DNA of 40,176 nt from an uncultured Flavobacteriales bacterium. GTDB lineage: Bacteria; Bacteroidota; Bacteroidia; Flavobacteriales; UBA7312. The translations under genes and the position numbers were made by a program. The notes under the pieces were generated by a model. The model was not told the origin of the DNA and ran no database searches. It saw only the letters and a program-made list of their open reading frames with translations. Below are positions 8,021 through 16,549 of the stretch, piece by piece (position 1 is the stretch's first letter; the number at the start of each line of letters is the position of its first letter). The DNA is taken from contig CAJWHN010000006.1 in the NCBI GenBank assembly GCA_913041085.1, positions 1-40,176 on the forward strand. Direction: 5' to 3'.

Positions 8021-8914
8021 TTAAAAACGTTGACTTGCACCGAACATGGGTATGATAGCCCCATCTAGTAATGAAGACATAAATAATTGAATATCAAATG
8101 TTTTTGCTCCAGCACCGTTTTTGGCACTAACTCGATTAATTTTTCTGTAATACCTAACGCCAGGTCCGCCTAATGCAATAGGTTCATCGCTTCCAATATT
8201 TAATAGCCAAGCTTCAAAGATTAAAGAGAATCTCCTAGAGGTTCTAGTAACTCCACCAACATTCAATGCTAGCCTATCAATGGCATCTATATCACCATTT
8301 GATATTTCTTGAAGATTATAGCCAAATCCTAGAGATAAATTTTTCTCTTTACTTCCAGTAGTTAATACAGTATAAGGTAAGTTTACAAAAGAATTTTCAT
8401 CACCACCTGTAACATTAAATAAATCACCTACCCAAAAATATCCGAATGCAGCATTCAAATTCTTTTTTAACTCTTGGCAGTATTTAACATTTAATGAAGT
8501 TGGTAAACCAATAAAAGTTGTACCAAAGCCTACGGATAAATCATCGGATATTCCGTATTGCATTTGCCATAAAAACCAGTAGGAGTGACCATAATACCCT
8601 TCTCCTTCATCAAGTCCAAAGGCTGATGGAGAGAAAAAATATCTAGTGTCGTGTAAGTTAGGAAACCAATATTCTCCGTTAACAATATTGTTTTCATTGG
8701 CCTCGTGTACCTGAGCTACCATTACTCTTGGTAAATACACTTCATCATTCAACAAGTCTTTTATCCAAATATTACCTTCTTTACTATAAAGATAGTTTCC
8801 GATTATTGTTGTTCCATCTCTAAACTCAAAAATGTATTTTTTATCCTTTAAAAGATCTTGAGCAAAAACAGAAGAACAAAATAGAAATGTAAGTATTAGT
8901 GAGAAAAACTTCAT
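8021..8914 (-). CDS. Outer-membrane barrel-like protein partnered with the CotH gene
   Basis: The 297-residue product has a signal peptide (about 1-18, SSVFAQ). A short N-terminal domain with FEFRDGTTIIGNY (about 29-41) resembles the small beta-barrel DGT..G motif common in Bacteroidota envelope proteins. Alternating hydrophobic strands follow and end in a terminal Phe (GASQRF), as expected for an outer-membrane barrel. Its TAA is followed immediately by the ATG of the CotH gene, indicating one transcript. A role in placing or anchoring the CotH protein is inference. No named family is recognised. Confidence 0.7.
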   Translation of the reverse strand: MKFFSLILTFLFCSSVFAQDLLKDKKYIFEFRDGTTIIGNYLYSKEGNIWIKDLLNDEVYLPRVMVAQVHEANENNIVNGEYWFPNLHDTRYFFSPSAFGLDEGEGYYGHSYWFLWQMQYGISDDLSVGFGTTFIGLPTSLNVKYCQELKKNLNAAFGYFWVGDLFNVTGGDENSFVNLPYTVLTTGSKEKNLSLGFGYNLQEISNGDIDAIDRLALNVGGVTRTSRRFSLIFEAWLLNIGSDEPIALGGPGVRYYRKINRVSAKNGAGAKTFDIQLFMSSLLDGAIIPMFGASQRF

Positions 8915-8938
8915 AAGGTAAGCTTGTTGTTACTTACC

Positions 8939-8946
8939 CAAAGTTA
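8939..8946 (-). promoter_or_regulatory. -7 element for the barrel-CotH pair
   Basis: TAACTTTG on the minus strand matches TAnnTTTG. The leader between it and ATG 8914 contains the short hairpin GGTAAG-N10-CTTACC, which overlaps the region where a ribosome would bind. No proper -33 TTG is seen. Confidence 0.4.
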
Positions 8947-8971
8947 TAAATATATATCAATTAATCTGTAC

Positions 8972-11900
8972 TTATCTGAGCAAACTTATTTCTCCCATAA
9001 AGAAGTGTGACTTTCCTATCATATCTATGACATCAATACGATAAGCATAAACGCCGTTTATAGCATTTTTTCCGTCCCATTCATCTTCTATATCATTGGA
9101 ATTAAAAACTAGCTCTCCCCAACGATTTACTATACTAATGGTAAATGTTGCTATGCCATATCCTTTACATCCAAAAGCATCGTTGATTCTATCACCATCT
9201 GGCGTAAAAGTATCAGGTATATACAGCTCAAAATTGGGATGTATAATAACTTGTTTAGTAATACTATCCGTACAGCCAAATTCATTAGCTACAAATAACT
9301 TAATATCGTAATTGCCAGCACTTTCATAATCGTGTTCAGTATCCATATCATAATATAGCTCAGTACTATCTCCAAACGACCATTCGTAATAATTAGCAAA
9401 TAGCGATTGGTCATTGACATAAATAGTAGGCTCATTGATAGACGTTTCTCTAGGATAAAGGGTAAATTCAGCCTGTGGTCTATTCCTTAGTAAAAGATTG
9501 AATTCTTCAGAATTTTCACCATTACAGAAGGCATCCTTCAGATTGGATACTCTATAATAGCCCAAATCTGAAATTAATAGACTTTGTTGTCCATCGGACA
9601 TATCCGAATAACTTAAAATAGTCTCATTGTTTAACTCTAGCTCATAACTGAGAGGACTAATTCCAGTTGTAATTATGTTTAACTGAATATTACTATCGGC
9701 AAAGCATAAAAATTCATCAGAAAAAATGTTGACTTGAGGTTTGTAATTTAAGATAAGCAAAGATGTGTCTGACGAATAACAATCTTCCAATTCAGCTCTT
9801 AGGTATAAGTTGATTTCTTGATTGTTTAAATCCTCATCACTAAACACATAGTCTGTAAATGGAAGGTTTTGATTTTGAAATGTTCCATTTCCACTTGTTG
9901 TCCAAAGATAGGAACTAGCGTTAGTAGAACTTCCTTCTAGAATAACACTTTCATCCTCACAGCCATAGGTTGTATCCTCCAAAATATTAATGTTGGGTTG
10001 TTCCAAAAAGTTAATATTCACTGATGAATTAGATTCACAGCCAAAGGCATTGGTTTCAGTCCAAGTAAAGCTATTCACTCCATAAAAATCATTAATGATA
10101 TCAGTTGTTGGAGAATTTACCGACGTTAGGGTAGCATTGTTAGATGACCAGAATCCAAGATTCCCATTGTCAATAGCTTGTAATTGGTATTCTAGTCCAC
10201 ATACATTTGTGCTTGCTCCTGCATATGCAGTAGGGTTAGCATGAATGATTACTTCTACTGTGTCTTGATTAAAACAATTATAAATGTTATTGGCTGTTAC
10301 TATAAATTCATATTGTCCTACTTCTGGATTGAAAGGAATATCGTTTTGAACTCCATTATTCCAAAAGTAGTTTACCCCTCCGTTACCATTTAGGGTAATA
10401 GATTCTCCAAAACAAACTGCTGTATCATTACCTGCATAAATATTAGGAAGAGGGTTGATAATTTGCGATATGGTAGTTGGGTTACTCACACAATTATTTT
10501 CTGATGTTTCTGTAATATAAACGCTTGTAGTCCCTAATGAATAAGGAATTTGATAAACTTCAGATTGTACAATCAAATTACTTAAAGCTAAATTACTATA
10601 CCATTGAATAGTAGAATTTTGTTCCTCCGGTAATATGGTGATTGCATTTATAGTTTCATCAGCACAATATTCGTATAAGTTCGTAGTATTGGGATTGCTA
10701 GGAACGAGGTAAACCTCAACATTTTGTTCACTTGAGCTTGAGCATGAGGATAAGCTACCAGGGGTAGAATATTCGATAGTATATATACTGCCAGATGTGG
10801 TGTTGCTAAGCTCACCATTAATGCTATCTATAAGAGCTCCATCAGGATTATTAGTTAATGAAAACTGACCTGCTGTAACTCCTGTAATCACGGCGTTATT
10901 GCTACTTCCATAACAAAAGTTATCTATTGTGAAACTAGCGTCTTCAAATGGTAAAACACTTAAATTTTGAGTAGATGAGTTTGGGCAATCCCCATTGGTT
11001 TGGTACATTATTTGATAATCAGCACCAATATTAGTATTTGATAATTCACCATTTATAGGATTTATAGTTGTTGCATCTGATGAGTTAACAAGTGAAAATA
11101 CACCATTTTCAAGTCCAGTAATCGTCGCTGAGTTATTAGAGCCTTGACAAAAGCTTTCAACACTAAAAGAGGCATCATCCAAATTTATTACAGAAAGATG
11201 AAATGTATCGGAACGTACTTCACAATCACCAATATCCCCAGTTAGTACGTAGATACCACTATCAGCTTGAGAAATAGAACCAAAGTCATAATCATTACCT
11301 GTGGCAGTAAAGCCATTAGGTCCTTCCCACGAGTAATTTACATTTGTTAAAACCTCACCACTTAGCACTAGTGTTTCTCCTTCACAATAGGATTCTGTAG
11401 ATGAAGTGATATTATGACTGAAGGTATTGTAATTACTAAAGTATCCATACCTACTTGATGACTCACGTCCCATTATGATACCAACGTGAAAAAAATCTGT
11501 GCTGTTAGTGATATTCGAATTTTCTAGTATTTCAACATATGTTGGGTTAGAAATAGAAGCGAATTTCCATTCTCCATTAGTATTAGGTACATCGCTAAAG
11601 TCTGCTGCTGTTATCAAATTAGGGTTTCCATTTAATGAAAAGTCATCTTCAGCACCTGATTTTACAAGAAGGTTTAATTTAAAAAATGGGTTGTCTAAGG
11701 AGCGAATAAAAGACACATCTTGAGAGCCTGTGCAATTAATAGGAGGTAAGATAGCACCACATACTTCTGAGCCATAACCTGTCATGTGTAAAGCAATAAC
11801 TGGACTAGAAGTTGAAAAGTAAATAGCATCATTGGGTAAGCTTAGTTCATAGGTTTCTCCGGTATTAATAGTAGAAAGAATATTTCCCCCAGAGGTTATG

Positions 11901-12736
11901 GTAGTATTATCTTCAGAGGCAGTTATATATATTTTATCATCTAGAGTAAGTTGACCTTTGATGCCAATGTATTCTTGCCCCATTTTGTTGACTGATATGA
12001 GTTGATCGGCAAGTAAATCGTAATTATTTCCACCATAATAAGATAGACCAAGTATGGAGTCATCACTTATTGTAACAGCTATAGGTTTATCACTAGCTAT
12101 ATGAGTTCCACTTGGACGTAAAAAAGAGAGAGTACTTGCTGAACGTAAAGAATAGGTTTGCCCTCTGTTTAAAGTGATAGAAAATGTAGTGTTTGCAGGA
12201 TAGCCAACTAGGTTTTGAGTGGGTGTAATTTCTATTGTGGTATTATCTTCTGTAGCTACGATGTCTATACCAGCTTTGCTTTGGGAATAATAACTATTTA
12301 ATAAATTCTGAAAAGGAGTGTAAAACTCAGTACCTAAAGCATTATTTCCTTTTAGAGAAAGTAAATCAGGATTATTGATAGATGCTTCTTCATAATATGC
12401 AGTAATAGGTACAGTAGAGCTGATATAAATACCGTAGTTAAGAATTTGATTGACGGGTTTATTTTCAATGATGTTTAACCAATTAGTAAGATTAATAGAT
12501 TGTGCGTCATTGGCATTAAGACTAACGGTTTGTTCTGGAAAGCCTGCGTTGGCGGGTTGAGTAATGCTAACAGTGGCAGGGCTGTCAAAGGAGGCGAAGC
12601 GCAAGTATATTGGGCTATCACTATGACCTGCCCACACTTCAGGAGCAACAAACCAAAAGGCAGTATCGGTTTGTGCATTTGTTTTTAGAGCAAATACACA
12701 ATACAGAAAGAATAAAAATAAAAAATACTTTTTCAA
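8972..12736 (-). CDS. Large IgGFc-binding-like surface protein with T9SS type B domain
   Basis: The 1254-residue product starts at a TTG (12736); no in-frame ATG precedes the signal peptide (1-22, ALKTNAQ). Residues about 25-430 match the IgGFc-binding N-terminal type (DTAFWFVAPEVW, YDLLADQLISV, EVCGAILPPI). An Ig-like segment (about 447-520) is followed by two tandem units of about 78 residues (about 520-598 and 598-678) sharing DASF..(D/E)xFC.GS and INGELSNT. More Cys-paired Ig-like units come next, then a PKD domain (about 1085-1165, YEWSFGDS) and a type B (CHU_C) sorting domain (about 1170-1254, FTPDGDRINDAF, NRWGELVF, WDGK). It is probably a T9SS-exported adhesin. Ligand unknown. Confidence 0.88.
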   Translation of the reverse strand: MKKYFLFLFFLYCVFALKTNAQTDTAFWFVAPEVWAGHSDSPIYLRFASFDSPATVSITQPANAGFPEQTVSLNANDAQSINLTNWLNIIENKPVNQILNYGIYISSTVPITAYYEEASINNPDLLSLKGNNALGTEFYTPFQNLLNSYYSQSKAGIDIVATEDNTTIEITPTQNLVGYPANTTFSITLNRGQTYSLRSASTLSFLRPSGTHIASDKPIAVTISDDSILGLSYYGGNNYDLLADQLISVNKMGQEYIGIKGQLTLDDKIYITASEDNTTITSGGNILSTINTGETYELSLPNDAIYFSTSSPVIALHMTGYGSEVCGAILPPINCTGSQDVSFIRSLDNPFFKLNLLVKSGAEDDFSLNGNPNLITAADFSDVPNTNGEWKFASISNPTYVEILENSNITNSTDFFHVGIIMGRESSSRYGYFSNYNTFSHNITSSTESYCEGETLVLSGEVLTNVNYSWEGPNGFTATGNDYDFGSISQADSGIYVLTGDIGDCEVRSDTFHLSVINLDDASFSVESFCQGSNNSATITGLENGVFSLVNSSDATTINPINGELSNTNIGADYQIMYQTNGDCPNSSTQNLSVLPFEDASFTIDNFCYGSSNNAVITGVTAGQFSLTNNPDGALIDSINGELSNTTSGSIYTIEYSTPGSLSSCSSSSEQNVEVYLVPSNPNTTNLYEYCADETINAITILPEEQNSTIQWYSNLALSNLIVQSEVYQIPYSLGTTSVYITETSENNCVSNPTTISQIINPLPNIYAGNDTAVCFGESITLNGNGGVNYFWNNGVQNDIPFNPEVGQYEFIVTANNIYNCFNQDTVEVIIHANPTAYAGASTNVCGLEYQLQAIDNGNLGFWSSNNATLTSVNSPTTDIINDFYGVNSFTWTETNAFGCESNSSVNINFLEQPNINILEDTTYGCEDESVILEGSSTNASSYLWTTSGNGTFQNQNLPFTDYVFSDEDLNNQEINLYLRAELEDCYSSDTSLLILNYKPQVNIFSDEFLCFADSNIQLNIITTGISPLSYELELNNETILSYSDMSDGQQSLLISDLGYYRVSNLKDAFCNGENSEEFNLLLRNRPQAEFTLYPRETSINEPTIYVNDQSLFANYYEWSFGDSTELYYDMDTEHDYESAGNYDIKLFVANEFGCTDSITKQVIIHPNFELYIPDTFTPDGDRINDAFGCKGYGIATFTISIVNRWGELVFNSNDIEDEWDGKNAINGVYAYRIDVIDMIGKSHFFMGEISLLR

Positions 12737-12770
12737 GAAATGCCTTATTTGATTAAGTGTGATTACTACA

Positions 12771-12800
12771 CAAATTTATTAAAACTAAAGTTGTTTTCAA
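12771..12800 (-). promoter_or_regulatory. Promoter of the IgGFc-like gene
   Basis: On the minus strand TTG (12800-12798), a 19-base spacer and TAAATTTG (12778-12771) make a full Bacteroidota-type promoter. The predicted start is about 28 bases before the TTG initiation codon at 12736. Confidence 0.55.
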
Positions 12801-12843
12801 ATCTTTTTCTAGTATAGTATATCTTATAAAAATGTTGCAATTT

Positions 12844-12860
12844 TTAGTTTTAAAAACTAA
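12844..12860. promoter_or_regulatory. 17-bp palindrome between the divergent IgGFc-like and acs genes
   Basis: TTAGTTTT-A-AAAACTAA is a perfect palindrome with a one-base centre. It lies 30 bases before the acs ATG and upstream of the divergent promoter. It could be an operator for acs. AT-rich palindromes also arise by chance. Confidence 0.4.
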
Positions 12861-12890
12861 TATTGACAAATAGATTTTATCAAAAAAATT

Positions 12891-14786
12891 ATGTTAAAAA
12901 TTAATTCCTTAGAACAATACCAATCTGACTACAAAAGAAGTGTTGAAAACCCTGAATTATTTTGGGAAAGTATAGCTGTTAGTTTTGAGTGGAAAAAGAA
13001 ATGGGATAAGGTGCTGGACTGGAATTTTGACGAGCCAAATGTCAAGTGGTTTGATGGAGGACAGTTAAATATTACGGAGAATTGTCTCGACAGACACCTA
13101 GATAGCATTGGTGATAAAGTTGCTTTTCACTGGGTTCCTAATGATATAAGCGAAAAAGGAAGAAAAATAAGCTACAGAGAATTACACGCTGAGGTGTGTA
13201 AATTTTCCAATGTTTTATCAAGAAATGGTGTTAAAAAAGGGGATAGGGTATGCCTTTATATGCCTATGGTTCCCGAACTTGTTATTGCTGTTTTAGCTTG
13301 TGCTAGAGTAGGTGCTATACACTCTGTTGTTTTTGCTGGATTTTCTGCTCAATCACTTTCTGATAGAATTAACGATTGTAATTGCAATCTAGTAATAACT
13401 GCTGATGGAGCATTTAGAGGTGCTAAAACAATTGATTTAAAATCCATTGTTGATGAAAGTTTATTGACTTGTTCTTCTGTTAAAAGGGTTATTGTTTTGG
13501 AAAGAACAAAAACAGAGGCTTCAATGCTAGAAGGTCGTGATGTTTGGTGGCATGATGAGATGCTAAATACGTCTCCAAATCATCAAGCTGAGACCATGAA
13601 TTCAGAAGACACCTTATTTATCTTATATACTTCGGGTTCTACAGGAAAGCCAAAGGGTGTAGTTCATAGTACAGCAGGATATATGATATATGCTGAATAT
13701 TCATTTAGAAATGTTTTTCAGTATCAAGAGGATGATATTTTTTGGTGTACCGCCGATATAGGTTGGATAACAGGACATTCATACATTATTTATGGCCCTC
13801 TATTAGCTGGTGCATCTAGCATAATGTTTGAAGGAGTGCCTACTTATCCTAATGCAGGACGTTTTTGGGATATTGTCGATAAATACCAAGTTAATCTTTT
13901 TTATACTGCTCCAACAGCTATACGTGCTTTACAAGCAAAAGGTTTAGAATATATCAAACCTTATAAATTAGATACTTTAAAAGTATTAGGAACCGTCGGA
14001 GAACCGATTAATGAAGAAGCTTGGAATTGGTATAATGATGAGATTGGAAAAGGTAAATGTCCTATAGTTGATACGTGGTGGCAAACAGAAACAGGAGGTA
14101 TTCTTATTTCTCCTTTAGCTGGTATCACACCCCTAAAACCTACTTATGCTACTTTACCATTGCCCGGTATTCAGGTTTGTTTAGTTGATTCTGAAGGATA
14201 TGAAATTTTGGGTAATGATGTGTCAGGAAATTTATGTATTAAATATCCTTGGCCGTCTATGATAAGAACTAACTATGGTGACCATGAACGTTGCCGACAA
14301 GTGTATTTCTCGACCTACAAAGGAAAATATTTTACTGGTGATGGTTGTAAAAGAGATGAAGATGGTTATTATAGAATTACGGGTAGGGTAGATGATGTCA
14401 TTAATGTATCTGGTCATAGAATAGGAACTGCTGAGTTAGAAGATGCTATCAATACTTCTGATAAAGTCATTGAATCTGCTGTTGTTGGTTTTCCACACCC
14501 AATAAAGGGTCAGGGTATTTTTGCTTTTGTTATTTCGAGTAGTAGTGATAATGAAAATTACATTGAAGAAATTAGAGCACAAGTCACGAAAGTTATTGGA
14601 CCTATTGCCAAGCCAGACAGAATCCTATTAGTTGATGGCTTACCAAAAACACGTTCTGGTAAAATTATGAGAAGAATACTTAGAAAAATTGCTTCTGGGG
14701 AATTCTCTAAAATGGGAGATACAAGCACTTTACTTGACCCTGCTGTTGTTGAACATATTTGTGATGTCTATTCACAAGAAAAATAA
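12891..14786 (+). CDS. acs: Acetyl-CoA synthetase
   Basis: This 631-residue cytoplasmic enzyme should activate acetate with ATP and CoA to acetyl-CoA through acetyl-AMP (EC 6.2.1.1). The AMP-binding P-loop YTSGSTGKPKGVVHS is at about 247-261, DTWWQTETGG at about 393-402, and the C-terminal hinge TGRVDDVINVSGHRIGTAE is present. So is the catalytic lysine in KTRSGKIMRR near 591, the usual site of inactivating acetylation. The length is close to the family norm of about 630-650. A palindrome lies 30 bases upstream and a strong terminator follows. No perfect TAnnTTTG lies ahead, only TAGATTTT at 12871-12878. Confidence 0.96.
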   Translation: MLKINSLEQYQSDYKRSVENPELFWESIAVSFEWKKKWDKVLDWNFDEPNVKWFDGGQLNITENCLDRHLDSIGDKVAFHWVPNDISEKGRKISYRELHAEVCKFSNVLSRNGVKKGDRVCLYMPMVPELVIAVLACARVGAIHSVVFAGFSAQSLSDRINDCNCNLVITADGAFRGAKTIDLKSIVDESLLTCSSVKRVIVLERTKTEASMLEGRDVWWHDEMLNTSPNHQAETMNSEDTLFILYTSGSTGKPKGVVHSTAGYMIYAEYSFRNVFQYQEDDIFWCTADIGWITGHSYIIYGPLLAGASSIMFEGVPTYPNAGRFWDIVDKYQVNLFYTAPTAIRALQAKGLEYIKPYKLDTLKVLGTVGEPINEEAWNWYNDEIGKGKCPIVDTWWQTETGGILISPLAGITPLKPTYATLPLPGIQVCLVDSEGYEILGNDVSGNLCIKYPWPSMIRTNYGDHERCRQVYFSTYKGKYFTGDGCKRDEDGYYRITGRVDDVINVSGHRIGTAELEDAINTSDKVIESAVVGFPHPIKGQGIFAFVISSSSDNENYIEEIRAQVTKVIGPIAKPDRILLVDGLPKTRSGKIMRRILRKIASGEFSKMGDTSTLLDPAVVEHICDVYSQEK

Positions 14787-14802
14787 ATCGTTTTTTATAT
14801 AA

Positions 14803-14835
14803 AAAAAGCCCCAAGCATTTAGCTTGGGGCTTTTT
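14803..14835. terminator. Bidirectional rho-independent terminator
   Basis: AAAAAGCCCCAAGC and GCTTGGGGCTTTTT form a perfect 14-bp stem with a 5-base loop. T-runs lie on both strands, so it can end acs transcription from the left and the photolyase-like gene from the right. Confidence 0.92.
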
Positions 14836-14898
14836 AATTTATAAGATTTCGAATAGCCAAAAATCCAAATAAACAAAGTAAATTTTTTTAAAAAATAA

Positions 14899-15984
14899 TC
14901 ATTTAATGTGTTTTTTACACTTATTCCAATACTTGAAAAAGCTAGGAAAATAACCCTTGACAGGAAATATCCAATCTCTATCTTCCTCTGTTCCTTCATA
15001 ACAATGATTTTGAGGATGTTCTTTATAGTAAATATGACTTTCTTTGGTAACTTTTTTTAATTCCTTGAACTCGCCAACAAATAATTTTATGCCATTAATA
15101 TTTTTAGATAAGTTTAACATAAATTCCATTGATTTTTTAGAAATCGGGTAATTTTCAAAAACAGATGGTTCGACAAGAAGAATTCTATTCGCATCAACAT
15201 TTATTTTCCATTGTGGGTCGAGGTTATAAAAGTTATATATAAATGTAGGCTTATTGGTGTCAATTTTAATTTCTTCAGTCATTTTGGGCAGAGGTGTAGT
15301 CAGTTTTAAGTCCTTAAGTTCTGCTAATTCATTGGGAATTTTTAAATCATTAAACTGATGGTACTCAATATCAAGAAAAGTATTTTTTTGAGAGGTATAG
15401 CAGTATTTGTTGATATTGTTCTGATTAGCATAATACAATTTATTACTATTGCTACCGCATACCCATTGCCAACTCAAAGCATTACTTGCCCAATCTGCAT
15501 CTAACAAATGATAATACATCCATTGAGCAGGTAATTTCCAATGAGACTTAGCCACATTACAACAAAGTGATGCTATGTACATACGCAGGTGGTTGTGTAT
15601 GTATCCACTTTCATAAAATTCTATTATACTATCATCTATGGCTTTTATAGAGGTTTTTCCGTCAATAATAGCTTTTGGTATAAGGTGATTTTTAACCTTT
15701 TCTTGCTTATTTTTTAAATCAAAATTGATTAGAGTGCCTTTTTCTATCCAAATTTGTTGCCAATAATCTCTCCAAGCTAATTCTTGTACAAATTTTTCGA
15801 TTTTATAAAATGGATAACTTTGAGCCATGACATATTCAAAAACTTGTTTGGTAGAAATGACACCTCTAGAAATATAAGGTGATAATTTACTGACATCTCC
15901 ATCAATAAAATTACGATTCTTAGCGTATTCAACAGGTTTGAGTAGGACTAACTTCTGAAGTATTTGTGAGAAGTCTGTATGCAT
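14899..15984 (-). CDS. Photolyase/cryptochrome-like FAD-binding protein, reduced and apparently rearranged
   Basis: The 361-residue product begins directly with the FAD-binding helical domain of photolyases. It has SKLSPYISRGVIS (about 32-44), QELAWRDYWQQIW (about 67-79), HNHLRMYIAS (about 130-139) and DADWASNALSWQWVCGSNSN (about 162-181), which are the flavin and DNA-lesion pocket motifs. The usual N-terminal alpha/beta antenna domain (about 130 residues) is missing. Instead, residues about 265-310 (ILLVEPSVFENYPISKK, IKLFVGEF) look like a Rossmann-type strand-helix unit of the antenna domain placed at the C-terminus. Light-driven DNA repair or light sensing is possible but not shown. A -7 element lies at 16022-16015. 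Confidence 0.75.
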   Translation of the reverse strand: MHTDFSQILQKLVLLKPVEYAKNRNFIDGDVSKLSPYISRGVISTKQVFEYVMAQSYPFYKIEKFVQELAWRDYWQQIWIEKGTLINFDLKNKQEKVKNHLIPKAIIDGKTSIKAIDDSIIEFYESGYIHNHLRMYIASLCCNVAKSHWKLPAQWMYYHLLDADWASNALSWQWVCGSNSNKLYYANQNNINKYCYTSQKNTFLDIEYHQFNDLKIPNELAELKDLKLTTPLPKMTEEIKIDTNKPTFIYNFYNLDPQWKINVDANRILLVEPSVFENYPISKKSMEFMLNLSKNINGIKLFVGEFKELKKVTKESHIYYKEHPQNHCYEGTEEDRDWIFPVKGYFPSFFKYWNKCKKHIK

Positions 15985-16014
15985 TTTGTAGAACTATAAA
16001 GTTAAAAAGCTATA

Positions 16015-16022
16015 CAAAAATA
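16015..16022 (-). promoter_or_regulatory. -7 element for the photolyase-like gene
   Basis: TATTTTTG on the minus strand matches TAnnTTTG, with about 30 bases to the ATG at 15984. No exact -33 TTG is present. Confidence 0.4.
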
Positions 16023-16067
16023 CAGTTTTAAGCGATTGCATAACTAAAAGCTGACTATAAAAACCAT

Positions 16068-16373
16068 TTATTTGTTTCTATTTCCTCTAAAAGCTTGATA
16101 CAATTTTTCTTTAATTTCTTCTTCCATATCCGCTTCTGCTTGCAAGTAGCCTTCTTTTCTACCAATAATCATAGCAATAAAAATAGCTTCTCTAAGATTA
16201 TGACCTTTTTGAAGAATTTTCATCATAGCGTCATAGGTATATTCTGTTTCATCAGCGATTTGTAGAGCACGCTTTTCAAATTCTACTAATTCTTGTTGGT
16301 CGCATTCTAACAGATGGCATAGCTTTTCTATTTCGAAGGAGCTCAGGTGTTGTATTTTACTTGGAATATTCAT
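16068..16373 (-). CDS. Hypothetical helical protein, 101 residues
   Basis: The product is soluble, without signal peptide or membrane segment, and looks almost wholly helical. It is acidic in the middle and charged at the end (EEEIKEKLYQAFRGNRNK). The segment LSSFEIEKLCHLLECDQQELVEFEKRALQ could be a short helix bundle. I do not recognise the family. It sits alone between the photolyase-like gene and the Kazal gene, with 83 bases on one side and 176 on the other. The composition resembles its neighbours, so I see no sign of transfer. Confidence 0.6.
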   Translation of the reverse strand: MNIPSKIQHLSSFEIEKLCHLLECDQQELVEFEKRALQIADETEYTYDAMMKILQKGHNLREAIFIAMIIGRKEGYLQAEADMEEEIKEKLYQAFRGNRNK

Positions 16374-16518
16374 AATTCTTAATTTCTATTATAATTCATT
16401 TCAAATATTATGCCAATGTTAAATTATAGTCAAAATGTCAGTTAGATAGAACTTCATAAATATTTGTTATTAATCAAAAGAATAGATTAATGATTTTATG
16501 GAAGTTATTTTTTTTAAC

Positions 16519-16526
16519 TAAATTTG
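16519..16526 (+). promoter_or_regulatory. -7 element for the Kazal-domain gene
   Basis: TAAATTTG matches TAnnTTTG and lies 23 bases before ATG 16550. A -33 TTG at a suitable distance is not seen. The rest of the 176-base gap holds nothing I recognise. Confidence 0.4.
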
Positions 16527-16549
16527 ATAAAACTTAATCTAATAAACCA

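Noticed and set aside
12475-12688. Open frames on both strands within the signal-peptide region of the IgGFc-like gene
   Set aside because: They lie wholly inside the clear IgGFc-like reading frame and encode no recognisable domain.
14772-14999. Minus-strand open frame overlapping the terminator and the photolyase gene
   Set aside because: It crosses a strong hairpin terminator and is out of frame with the photolyase motifs.
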